From an uncultured Oscillospiraceae bacterium (GTDB lineage Bacteria > Bacillota_A > Clostridia > Oscillospirales > Oscillospiraceae): a stretch of 6,297 nucleotides of DNA. The position numbers and the translations under genes are program-made. The notes under the pieces were generated by a model. It was given only the letters and a program-made list of their open reading frames with translations. It did not search any database and was not told the DNA's origin. How positions within the stretch are numbered: position 1 is the stretch's first letter; every line of letters starts with the position of its first letter. Positions 1 through 5,969 of this stretch are shown here, piece by piece. The stretch is from NCBI GenBank assembly GCA_944386965.1, contig CALXDE010000019.1, positions 1-6,297 of the forward strand, written 5' to 3'.

Positions 1-767
1 CCTACCGCTACACCTGGAGCTTCCACCCCGACGGCACCGAGGGCGTGGTGTTCTGGATCGAGAAGGCCCACAGCCGCGCCGGCTGGCGCTGGACCCACCC
101 GGTCCACGAGGTGCTGCGCTGGGTGGGACCGGGCCGTCCGGGACCGAAGGTCCAGGCCGAGGGGGTGCAGCTGGACCACCACCCGGACCCGGAGAAGTCC
201 CGGGGCCAGTACCTGCCCCTGCTGGAGCAGTCGGTGGCCGAGGACCCGGAGGACGACCGGAACATGCACTACCTGGGCCGGGAATACCTGTTCTACGGCC
301 GCTGGGACGACTGTATCGCCACCTTGAAGCGCCACCTACAGATGCCAAGGGCCGCCTGGAAGGACGAGCGGGCGGCCTCCATGCGCTATATCGCCCGGTC
401 CTACCACGAGAAGGGGGACGACGCCGCGGCCAGGGACTGGTATCTCCGCGCCATCGTGGAGGCCCCCCACCTCCGGGAGGGGTACATGGACCTGAGCTGG
501 CTGCTCTACGGACAGGAGGACTGGGAGGGGGTGCTGTACTTCACCGGCTGCGCCCTGGCCATCCGGGAGCGGCCCCGGACCTATATCTGCGAGGCCTCCG
601 CCTGGGGGAGCCTGCCCCACGACCTGCGCGCCATGGCCTACTACCGCACGGGCCGGGTGGCGGAGGCCCTCCGGGAGACGGAGGCGGCCCTGGCCCTCTC
701 GCCGGAGGATGAGCGGCTGCGGGGCAACGCGGCCCTGTTCCGGCGGGAGCTGGAGAGCGCCGGATAG
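1..767 (+). CDS. Glycosyltransferase with TPR-like C-terminal region, 3' part only
   Basis: The reading frame is open from the left edge (first full codon at position 3) to the TAG at 765-767, giving 254 visible residues; the true start lies outside the window, and the internal GTG codons at 45 and 48 are not taken as starts. Near the start, residues 17-38 contain FWIEKAHSR followed by HPVHEVL. This resembles the end of the catalytic domain of family 2 (GT-A fold) glycosyltransferases that carry a TPR tail, a group related to SunS-type enzymes. The rest is helical and repeat-like, with TPR-type signatures such as YLGREYLFYGRWDDCI, RYIARSYHEKGDDAAARDWY and AYYRTGRVAEALRETEAALA. The nucleotide-sugar site (DXD) would be upstream and is not seen, so donor and acceptor are unknown. 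The gene ends 3 bp before a converging gene with no terminator hairpin between them. A plain TPR protein is the main alternative. Confidence 0.72.
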   Translation, partial: YRYTWSFHPDGTEGVVFWIEKAHSRAGWRWTHPVHEVLRWVGPGRPGPKVQAEGVQLDHHPDPEKSRGQYLPLLEQSVAEDPEDDRNMHYLGREYLFYGRWDDCIATLKRHLQMPRAAWKDERAASMRYIARSYHEKGDDAAARDWYLRAIVEAPHLREGYMDLSWLLYGQEDWEGVLYFTGCALAIRERPRTYICEASAWGSLPHDLRAMAYYRTGRVAEALRETEAALALSPEDERLRGNAALFRRELESAG

Positions 768-770
768 CGG

Positions 771-1142
771 CTAGAAGCGGTACTCCTCCAGGTACTTCCA
801 TAAAAATTGCCGGTACGCGGCGGTATCTCCGGACATTTGGTCCAGAATGGCGGAGAGACGGAGGCGGCAGGTCGCTTTTTCCTCGTCTGTCAGGGCGTTG
901 CCGGCCCTGTCCAGGGCAGGATGGGAGAAGGCCACCTCGCTGACCAATTCCGCGGCCAGATAGGACAGCATTTTCTCCGGCGTATCCAGGACGTGGCCCC
1001 AGTCTGAGAGATCATCCGTCAAGCAGTAGAGATACCCGGTTTTGTCTGAGCGGACAACATCAAACTCTTCACTCCAGACGACAAAATCCCGAAAAGCTGC
1101 GTAGATTTTGTCAAGCTCTTTGGAAGATTGGCTTTGCGGCAT
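771..1142 (-). CDS. Hypothetical protein, 123 aa, divergent from XRE regulator
   Basis: I do not recognise this family. The gene is supported by a strong ribosome binding site (AAGGAGG, at 1152-1158 on the opposite strand, 9 nt before the ATG), a good promoter further upstream (-10 at 1177-1182, -35 at 1200-1205), and an intact frame that is much less G/C-rich than the flanking genes. The product is soluble-looking and acidic, with no signal peptide, membrane segment or cysteine cluster. It is probably mostly helical, with an aromatic first third (AFRDFVVWSEEFDVV) and a C-terminal helix ending in FLWKYLEEYRF. The promoter overlaps a palindrome that also occurs next to the divergent XRE gene, so repression by that regulator is inferred. 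The function is unknown. The arrangement is compatible with a regulator/effector or toxin-antitoxin-like pair, but no catalytic motif supports a toxin call. Its stop lies 3 bp from the converging glycosyltransferase gene. Confidence 0.8.
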   Translation of the reverse strand: MPQSQSSKELDKIYAAFRDFVVWSEEFDVVRSDKTGYLYCLTDDLSDWGHVLDTPEKMLSYLAAELVSEVAFSHPALDRAGNALTDEEKATCRLRLSAILDQMSGDTAAYRQFLWKYLEEYRF

Positions 1143-1176
1143 CGGTACAGCCCTCCTTGTGGTTATTGTTTGGAAT

Positions 1177-1205
1177 AGTATAACTCAATTGAGTAAAAAT
1201 AGCAA
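1177..1205 (-). promoter_or_regulatory. Sigma-70-type promoter of the 123-aa hypothetical gene
   Basis: Read on the minus strand, a -35 box TTGCTA (1200-1205) and a -10 box TATACT (1177-1182, 5 of 6 consensus bases) are separated by exactly 17 bp. The spacer contains the perfect palindrome ACTCAATTGAGT (1183-1194), which touches the -10 box, so a protein bound there would block RNA polymerase. Transcription should start near 1170, about 28 nt upstream of the ATG at 1142. Confidence 0.7.
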
Positions 1206-1239
1206 CTCATACTAGTTATACAAATCAACTCAGTTGAGC
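1183..1239. promoter_or_regulatory. Three-site operator cluster between divergent genes
   Basis: Three related dyads lie in the 128-bp gap. Site 1, ACTCAATTGAGT (1183-1194), is a perfect 12-bp palindrome. Site 3, ACTCAGTTGAGC (1228-1239), differs from it at two bases. Between them, site 2 (1204-1217, AACTCATACTAGTT) is a weaker dyad that keeps the AACT...AGTT outer arms. The dyad centres are about 1188.5, 1210.5 and 1233.5, i.e. 22 and 23 bp or roughly two helical turns apart, which would place bound dimers on the same face of the DNA. Assigning them to the adjacent XRE protein is inference from position, spacing and the usual autoregulation of this family. Confidence 0.6.
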
Positions 1240-1247
1240 GTTACAAT
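1219..1247 (+). promoter_or_regulatory. Possible promoter of the XRE regulator at 1271
   Basis: A -10-like TACAAT (1242-1247) lies 24 nt upstream of the ATG, and operator site 3 (1228-1239) ends 2 bp before it. This mirrors the arrangement on the other strand. The matching -35 position (about 1219-1224, TACAAA) is poor, so the call rests on the -10 box and the symmetry of the region. Confidence 0.35.
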
Positions 1248-1270
1248 AACTGCGAAAGAGGGTGAGCGAG

Positions 1271-1576
1271 ATGGACATTTTGGAACGCATCCAGGAGCTG
1301 ATGGCGGAGCGGGGTTGGACAGTCAACCGTTTGGCGAAGGAGTCCGGACTGCCGCAGAGCACGGTGTCCAATCTGTTCACCCGGGGCACCCTGCCGACGG
1401 TTCCCACGCTGGAACAGATTTGCAGGGGGTTGGGAGTTTCCCTCAGCCAATTTTTTGCGGACGGCCCCTGTGTCTCCCTGACTGCGGAACAACAGCTGCT
1501 GTTGGACCGCTGGTCGACGCTGTCCGGCGAGCAGAAGGCGAGTGTTTTGGACCTCCTGGCTCATATGAATCAATAA
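1271..1576 (+). CDS. XRE/Cro-family helix-turn-helix transcriptional regulator, 101 aa
   Basis: This is a small DNA-binding regulator of the lambda Cro/CI (HTH_3) fold. I chose the ATG at 1271 because AGAGGGTG sits about 8 nt upstream; a GTG at 1262 in the same frame lies inside that ribosome binding site. The HTH occupies roughly residues 5-62: LAKESG forms the first helix of the motif, PQSTVSNLF (28-36) is the likely recognition helix, and TVPTLEQICRGLGVSLSQFF is the typical closing part of the domain. The C-terminal 40 residues (LTAEQQLLLDRWSTLSGEQKASVLDLL) look like a short helical tail, possibly for dimerisation, with no ligand domain visible. It faces the 123-aa hypothetical gene across three dyad operators and probably represses both that gene and itself. 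Transcription ends at the hairpin just after its stop codon. The regulator family is clear; its signal is unknown. Confidence 0.93.
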   Translation: MDILERIQELMAERGWTVNRLAKESGLPQSTVSNLFTRGTLPTVPTLEQICRGLGVSLSQFFADGPCVSLTAEQQLLLDRWSTLSGEQKASVLDLLAHMNQ

Positions 1577-1613
1577 AAGGCAAGCACCTGCTACGCAGGT
1601 GCTTGCCTTTTTT
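1575..1613. terminator. Bidirectional rho-independent terminator
   Basis: A perfect 17-bp stem (1575-1591 pairing with 1595-1611) closes on a 3-nt loop, TAC. On the plus strand it ends in a run of six T (1608-1613) and starts inside the stop codon of the XRE gene. On the minus strand the same stem is followed by TTTTATTG and lies just beyond the CCA end of the tRNA gene. It can therefore end both the regulator and the tRNA transcripts. Confidence 0.93.
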
Positions 1614-1614
1614 C

Positions 1615-1706
1615 TGGCGGAGTAGGAGGGATTCGAACCCTCGGACGGCTTTTGACCGTCACACGATTTCCAATCGTGCTCGTTATGACCGCTTCGATAC
1701 TACTCC
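1615..1706 (-). tRNA. tRNA-Ser (anticodon GGA)
   Basis: A complete cloverleaf can be folded on the minus strand. The acceptor stem GGAGTAG/CTACTCC is followed by discriminator G and an encoded CCA (1615-1617). The D arm has a TCG/CGA stem with the GG pair in its loop. The anticodon stem CACGA/TCGTG encloses loop TTGGAAA, so the anticodon is GGA (1669-1671), reading UCC and UCU. The variable arm is long, with a GACGG/CCGTC stem, as expected for serine, and the T arm is GAGGG TTCGAAT CCCTC. All stems pair, so the gene should be functional. It has its own promoter upstream and a shared terminator immediately downstream. Confidence 0.97.
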
Positions 1707-1746
1707 ATAGATGCAATTGTCTTCCGCCGCCTCAGCAGCAGACACT

Positions 1747-1775
1747 ATTATAGCGGGGATCTTCCGGGAAGTCAA
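1747..1775 (-). promoter_or_regulatory. Near-consensus sigma-70 promoter of tRNA-Ser
   Basis: On the minus strand a -35 TTGACT (1770-1775) and a perfect -10 TATAAT (1747-1752) are separated by 17 bp. Transcription should start near 1740, giving a 5' leader of about 34 nt before the mature tRNA end at 1706. Such a strong promoter fits a stable RNA gene. Confidence 0.9.
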
Positions 1776-1887
1776 GGGAAAAATATGAATTTTCCGTCTT
1801 TTTTCTCGCCTCACCGTCCGGAAGGGGGGCGCGGGCAAAAAAATCGCCGCCGCGGGTGAATTTTTTGTTTCGTCCTGGGGGAAAACG

Positions 1888-1896
1888 TGGTAAAAT
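1888..1896 (+). promoter_or_regulatory. Possible extended -10 promoter of lysA
   Basis: TGGTAAAAT contains an extended -10 dinucleotide (TG at 1888-1889) and a TAAAAT box at 1891-1896. A -35 is weak: TTGTTT at 1865-1870 is 20 bp away, and the best-spaced hexamers do not match. The leader to the ATG at 1934 would be only about 30 nt, too short for a riboswitch. The rest of the 227-bp gap between the tRNA gene and lysA holds the tRNA promoter and A/T-rich tracts (CAAAAAAATC near 1840 and GAATTTTTTG near 1860 are near-complementary), with no gene visible. Confidence 0.45.
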
Positions 1897-1933
1897 GGCG
1901 GCAGGATTTTTGGGCGACAGAGGAGGGACCCCT

Positions 1934-3223
1934 ATGATTTGCAGCAATTTGGGCACGGCCAACGGCCGTCTGACCTTCGCCGGCCGGGACACGGTGGCCC
2001 TGGCGGAGAAGTACGGCACGCCGCTGTATTTGATGGACGAGCAGCGCATCCGGCACAACTGCCGGGTGTACAAGGAGAACATGGACCGGCACTTTGCCCG
2101 GGCCCTGCCGCTCTACGCCAGCAAGGCCCTGTCCTGCAAGCGGCTCTATGAGATCGTGGCGGAGGAGGGCCTGGGCACGGACGTGGTGTCTCCCGGGGAG
2201 CTGTATCTGGCCAGGAGCGCCGGATTCCCCATGGACAAGGTCTTTTTCCACGGCAACGCCAAGACCGACGCCGACATCCGCTTCGCCATGGACTGCGGCG
2301 TGGGATATTTTGTGGTGGACAACCCCGACGAGCTGCTGGCGGTGGACCGGGAGGCCGGGGCGCGGGGGATGGAGCAGAAGATCCTGCTGCGGGTGACGCC
2401 GGGCATCGATCCCCACACCTTTGAGGCCGTCTCCACCGGCAAGGTGGACAGCAAGTTCGGCATCCCCATTGAGACGGGGCAGGCCCTCTCCTTTGCCCGC
2501 CAGGCCCTCTCCCTGGCGCATGTGCGCCTGATGGGCGTCCACGCCCACGTGGGCTCCCAGGTGTTTGTGAGCACCGTGTTCTACGACACCGCGGACATCA
2601 TGCTCCGCTTCCTGGCGGAGATGAAGGAGCGGCTGGGCTACGAGGCGGAGATGCTGAACCTGGGGGGCGGATACGGCGTGCGCTACACCGAGCAGGACCC
2701 CACCATGGACATCGGCTATGAGCTCTCCACCGTGGCCCGCCACATCCGGGAGGGGAGCGCCGCTTTGGGGCTCAGAGAGCCCATGGTGCTCATGGAGCCG
2801 GGCCGGAGCATCGTGGCGGACGCGGGGATGACCCTGTACACCGTTCAGTCCACCAAGCGCATCCCCGGCTACCGCAACTATGTGGCCATTGACGGGGGCA
2901 TGACCGACAACCCCCGGTACGCCCTGTACCGCTCCTCCTACACGGTGTATCTGGCCAACCGGATGGATGCGGAGAAGGACTTCCCCTGCACCGTGGGGGG
3001 GCGGTGCTGCGAGAGCGGGGATATGATCCAGGAGAACGTGGCCCTGCCCACGCCCCACCGGGGGGATATCCTGGCGGTGTGCACCACCGGGGCCTATAAC
3101 TACGCTATGTCCTCCAACTACAACTCCATTCCCCGGCCGCCCATCGTCATGGTGGACGGGGAGCGGGACTATGTGGCCGTGCGCCGGGAGAGCTTTGAGG
3201 ATCTGGCCTCCCGGGAGGCGTGA
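1934..3223 (+). CDS. lysA: Diaminopimelate decarboxylase
   Basis: This cytosolic PLP enzyme catalyses the last step of lysine synthesis, decarboxylating meso-2,6-diaminopimelate to L-lysine. The start is the ATG at 1934, preceded by GAGGAGGGA with suitable spacing, giving 429 residues, a normal length for the family. Fold type III (alanine racemase-like) decarboxylase motifs are all present: YASKA with the PLP-binding lysine K64; HVGSQ at 205-209; the glycine loop GGGYG at 244-248, which holds the cofactor phosphate; EPGR at 288-291; the CESGD segment at 359-363, whose cysteine and acidic residue belong to the substrate site at the dimer interface; and GAYNY at 386-390, with the conserved tyrosine near the PLP ring. 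CESGD favours diaminopimelate over the related ornithine, arginine or carboxynorspermidine enzymes. The gene appears monocistronic, with a possible promoter at 1888 and a strong terminator from 3243. No lysine riboswitch is visible. Confidence 0.95.
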   Translation: MICSNLGTANGRLTFAGRDTVALAEKYGTPLYLMDEQRIRHNCRVYKENMDRHFARALPLYASKALSCKRLYEIVAEEGLGTDVVSPGELYLARSAGFPMDKVFFHGNAKTDADIRFAMDCGVGYFVVDNPDELLAVDREAGARGMEQKILLRVTPGIDPHTFEAVSTGKVDSKFGIPIETGQALSFARQALSLAHVRLMGVHAHVGSQVFVSTVFYDTADIMLRFLAEMKERLGYEAEMLNLGGGYGVRYTEQDPTMDIGYELSTVARHIREGSAALGLREPMVLMEPGRSIVADAGMTLYTVQSTKRIPGYRNYVAIDGGMTDNPRYALYRSSYTVYLANRMDAEKDFPCTVGGRCCESGDMIQENVALPTPHRGDILAVCTTGAYNYAMSSNYNSIPRPPIVMVDGERDYVAVRRESFEDLASREA

Positions 3224-3242
3224 CGCGCCGGACCCGGACAAG

Positions 3243-3287
3243 AAACACATCCGCCGGAGAGGGTTCCCTCTCCGGCGGATGTGTTTT
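3243..3287. terminator. Shared convergent terminator of lysA and the DHHW gene
   Basis: A perfect 21-bp inverted repeat (3243-3263 with 3266-3286) has the centre GGTTCC-like, so the real RNA loop is probably 4 nt. On the plus strand it ends in TTTT (3284-3287), 20 bp after the lysA stop. On the minus strand it is followed by a T-containing tract (TTTCTTGT). The stop codon of the minus-strand DHHW gene (3286-3288) overlaps the base of the stem, so the two converging units use one hairpin. Confidence 0.92.
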
Positions 3288-4482
3288 ATCCCCCGATGGT
3301 CTTGAAGTAGGCGGAGTTGTCCCGCATGACGATGACCACGTCGGGCTGCAGATCCGCAATATACGCGGTGATGTCGCCGATGAGATCCGCCCCGCCGCTC
3401 TCCCCCTGAAAGCTCCGGGGATCGATGGCGTGGAGCTCGTCAAAGGAGGCGTAGAGCAGCGTCTCCAGGGCGTTGGTGTAGGACTCCCCGATGAGCAGGG
3501 CTGTGGGCAGGTCCTCCCGGTTCGTGTCGATGACCGTCTCCCCGATGTCGCCCCCCATGAACACCGAGTAGGTGATGACCTCCTCCTCCGTCTCCGGCAA
3601 TACCAGCAGGGAGGGGTCCGAGGGCGCGCCGTTGTCGCTGCGGGTGAAGGGGATGGGGTCGGTGTAGCGGGCGGTGGTGAGGCGGTCGTCCAGATACCGC
3701 AGGGCGAAGAGCTTCCGGTTCCGGGACCCCAGGAAGGGGTTGGGGAGCTCCGCAAAGGTCAGATCCTCCGCCGCCGGGACATACAGGTCCCAGCCCTCCC
3801 CCGCGTTGACGCCCTCCAGCAGCACCTGGGCGGCCTTCAGGGCGCCGTAGATGGTGTAGTGGTGGTCGGTGGCGAAGTAGTAGTCCTCCGGGCACCCCTC
3901 CGCGCGATAGGCGTCATACAGGGAGAGAAAGGGGATATTGGCCTCGCCCAGGGCGGCCTGCATGGCCGCCTCCGTGCCGGGATAGAGCCAGGCGCGGTTT
4001 TCCATGTACGCCGGATAGCGGTCCTGGAAGTAGCTGTACTGCTCCGGCACCCCCAGGTAGTAGACCTGTCCGCCGTAGCCGGAAGCGGCCTGCTGCCAGG
4101 GGAGGATGGCCTTGGCCGCCTCCTGGGCCGAGGGCAGGAGATACCCGGTGTCCCACTGGCTGTAGCCGTGGAAGCCCAGGAGCACCTCCTCCCCGTCGAT
4201 GACGTCGCTGACCACGCTCTGGTGGAGGACGTCCAGGCGCAGGAGGGTGGTGAGCTTGAGGAAATAGCTGCGCAGGGGCACATGGTCGGTGAGGTACGTC
4301 TCCAGGTCCGTGAAGAACGACCCGGAGCGGACGCTCTCCGCCGAGAGCTCCGGAAAGGCGGCCAGGGAGCGGTTCTCATAGAAGGAGCCGCTTTCCTTGG
4401 GCAGCAGCGCCGTGAGAGCGCAGACGCCCAGGAGAAACAGGCAGAAGCAGGCGGTGAAGAAGATCTGCGGAGCGCGTTTCAT
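3286..4482 (-). CDS. DHHW / AlgX-AlgJ-like SGNH-family protein, O-acylation partner
   Basis: This 398-residue protein begins with a short basic end and a hydrophobic segment (about residues 7-27), a signal anchor or signal peptide that puts the rest outside the membrane. The following region, with NRSLAAFPELS, FFTDLETYLTDHVPLRS and a segment around DGEEVLLGFHG, matches the DHHW family related to the alginate acetylation proteins AlgJ and AlgX. Catalytic-type residues are in family order: D206-H207-H208-Y209 (TDHHYT, where tyrosine replaces the usual tryptophan) and a GESY motif with S334 as candidate nucleophile, where GDS is more usual. In AlgX the equivalent Asp, His and Ser form the triad that transfers acetyl to the polymer. 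The ribosome binding site AAGGAGGAG overlaps the stop of the MBOAT gene 12 nt upstream, so the two genes are co-translated from one operon. The likely role is the extracytoplasmic step of glycan O-acetylation; the acceptor is not shown. Confidence 0.87.
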   Translation of the reverse strand: MKRAPQIFFTACFCLFLLGVCALTALLPKESGSFYENRSLAAFPELSAESVRSGSFFTDLETYLTDHVPLRSYFLKLTTLLRLDVLHQSVVSDVIDGEEVLLGFHGYSQWDTGYLLPSAQEAAKAILPWQQAASGYGGQVYYLGVPEQYSYFQDRYPAYMENRAWLYPGTEAAMQAALGEANIPFLSLYDAYRAEGCPEDYYFATDHHYTIYGALKAAQVLLEGVNAGEGWDLYVPAAEDLTFAELPNPFLGSRNRKLFALRYLDDRLTTARYTDPIPFTRSDNGAPSDPSLLVLPETEEEVITYSVFMGGDIGETVIDTNREDLPTALLIGESYTNALETLLYASFDELHAIDPRSFQGESGGADLIGDITAYIADLQPDVVIVMRDNSAYFKTIGG

Positions 4483-4494
4483 GGCGGCTCCTCC

Positions 4495-5880
4495 TTAAAA
4501 GCGGTAGTAGATGAAGGGGTTGGCGGTGGAGCTGATGAGCTGCAAAAAGGAGAGCCCCAGCACCCCAAGTCCCAGCAGGGCGGCGCCCCAGCGGAGGGTT
4601 TTCTCCGCCCCCCGGCGGGAGAGGGCGTCCGCCAGAGCGTCCCGCACCGGCAGGGAGGCGATGGCGCCGAGGAGGAGGAACACCCCGTACTCCCGGAGGA
4701 AGTAGACCGCCTGGCCTGTTCCGGCGCCGGAGAGGCCCAGCATGGCGCCCAGATAGCTGCCCACCGCGGAGAGCCCCTCGCAGCGAAACAGCACCCACCC
4801 CAGCACCACGATGACCATGGCGTACAGGTGGCGCAGGGGGGAGGGGGCGCGCTGGAGGGCCGTTCCCCACCAGAACTTCTCCCCCAGCAGGAGGATGCCG
4901 AAGTAAAAGCCCCACAGCAGGAAGTTCCAGGCCGCCCCGTGCCAGAGCCCCGTGAGGGTCCAGACCAGGAGGATGTTGCGCACCTGCTTCCCCCTTCCGC
5001 ACCGGCTGCCCCCCAGGGGGATGTAGACATAGTCCCGGAACCACCCGGACAGGGACATGTGCCAGCGCCGCCAGAACTCGGTGACGGACTGGGACACATA
5101 GGGGTAGCGGAAGTTCTCCTCGAAGTGGAAGCCGAACATTCTGCCCAGGCCGATGGCCATGTCGCTGTACCCGGAGAAGTCGAAGTAGATCTGACCGGTG
5201 TAGGCCAGCGCCCCCAGCCAGGCCGCCGCGGCCCCGATGGGGGCGGTGGAGAAGGCCTCGTCCGCCATGAGGGAGAGGTTGTTGGCCAGGAGCATCTTTT
5301 TCCCCAGGCCGAAGGAGAAGCGGAGGGCCCCGGCGGCAAAGTCGTCAAAATTCTCCCGCCGGCTCACCAGCTCCTCCGCCACGGTGGTGTACCGGACGAT
5401 GGGTCCCGCCACCAGCTGGGGAAAGAGGGAGATGTACAGGGCCACCTGGAGGGGGTTCCTGGCCGCCGGGGTGTCGCCGCGGTAGACGTCGATGACGTAG
5501 CTCATGCCCTGGAAGGTGAAGAAGGAGATGCCGATGGGCAGCACCACCTCCGGCACCGGGATGGGGAGGCCCAGGGCGTGGAGGTTCTCCCCCACAAACC
5601 CCGCGTACTTGAACCACCCCAGAAGCCCCAGGTTCAGCGCCATGGTGAGGACCAGGGCCCAGCGGCGGGGCTTGGCGCACAGGAGGCCCCCGGCGTAGTT
5701 GATGGCGATGGAGAGGAGCATCAGGGGCAGGTGCTCCGGCCCGCCGGCGAAGTAGAAAAACAGGCTGAAGGCCAGCAGCACCAGATTCCGCAGGCCGAGG
5801 GCCCGCCGGGGGATCAGGTAGTACAGCGCCAGCAGGGGCGGCAGGAAATAAAACAGAAACGTGTAACTGGAAAAGACCAT
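4495..5880 (-). CDS. MBOAT-family membrane O-acyltransferase (AlgI/DltB-like)
   Basis: This 461-residue polytopic membrane protein, with about ten or more hydrophobic segments, belongs to the membrane-bound O-acyltransferase family. It moves an acyl group, usually acetyl from the cytoplasmic donor, across or to the membrane for transfer to an exported polymer. It starts MVFSSYTFLFYFLP, the typical opening of AlgI-like proteins. Conserved blocks appear in order: PIGISFFTFQGMSYVIDVYRG, FPQLVAGPIVRY, GQIYFDFSGYSDMAIG (229-244), EFWRRWHMSLSGWFRDYVYIPLGG within 268-291 with H274, and LTGLWHGAAWNFLLWG with the conserved catalytic histidine H314. Length and motifs are complete. The start at 5880 has AAAGAGGT about 9 nt upstream. 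The neighbour is a DHHW/AlgX-like protein, the standard partner. AlgI-type is preferred over DltB because no dlt genes adjoin, but the polymer cannot be named. Confidence 0.95.
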   Translation of the reverse strand: MVFSSYTFLFYFLPPLLALYYLIPRRALGLRNLVLLAFSLFFYFAGGPEHLPLMLLSIAINYAGGLLCAKPRRWALVLTMALNLGLLGWFKYAGFVGENLHALGLPIPVPEVVLPIGISFFTFQGMSYVIDVYRGDTPAARNPLQVALYISLFPQLVAGPIVRYTTVAEELVSRRENFDDFAAGALRFSFGLGKKMLLANNLSLMADEAFSTAPIGAAAAWLGALAYTGQIYFDFSGYSDMAIGLGRMFGFHFEENFRYPYVSQSVTEFWRRWHMSLSGWFRDYVYIPLGGSRCGRGKQVRNILLVWTLTGLWHGAAWNFLLWGFYFGILLLGEKFWWGTALQRAPSPLRHLYAMVIVVLGWVLFRCEGLSAVGSYLGAMLGLSGAGTGQAVYFLREYGVFLLLGAIASLPVRDALADALSRRGAEKTLRWGAALLGLGVLGLSFLQLISSTANPFIYYRF

Positions 5881-5945
5881 GGTTCCGTGACCTCTTTGCT
5901 CTGCGCAGAATCAGCAGCAGGGCCACCCCCAGCTGCCAGAATTGC

Positions 5946-5961
5946 CCCGGGACATCCCGGG
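5946..5961. repeat. Short inverted repeat between XRE gene and MBOAT gene
   Basis: CCCGGGA and TCCCGGG are separated by 2 bp in the 89-bp gap between the XRE stop and the MBOAT start. No T-run follows on either strand, so it is not a standard terminator. It might weakly attenuate or stabilise a read-through transcript. No clear promoter for the MBOAT gene is visible in this gap, which leaves transcription from upstream of the XRE gene as the simplest reading. Confidence 0.3.
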
Positions 5962-5969
5962 AGAAGGGC

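Noticed and set aside
771..1576. Calling the hypothetical/XRE pair a known toxin-antitoxin family
   Set aside because: No RelE, HigB, HipA, HicA or similar motif is visible in the 123-aa protein, and divergent orientation is unusual for classic type II operons.
771..1706. Integrative element attached at tRNA-Ser
   Set aside because: The position is suggestive, but there is no integrase and no copy of the tRNA 3' end near 767-800, so attachment sites cannot be supported.
1234..1710. A plus-strand open frame of 158 codons across the XRE gene and into the tRNA
   Set aside because: It overlaps the XRE gene in another frame, the terminator and the antisense of tRNA-Ser. It has no plausible start signal and the tail is translated tRNA complement.
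1797..1870. Terminator in the T- and A-rich tracts between tRNA-Ser and lysA
   Set aside because: CAAAAAAATC and GAATTTTTTG can pair, but the stem is A/T-only with a mismatch and a 12-nt loop, and no gene ends here on either strand.
1890..1933. Lysine riboswitch (L-box) upstream of lysA
   Set aside because: The likely leader is only about 30 nt and there is no room or structure for the large lysine aptamer.
1811..3250. A 479-codon open frame on the minus strand opposite lysA
   Set aside because: Same shadow effect. The product is rich in G, H, V and P with no family resemblance, whereas the plus-strand frame has every LysA motif.
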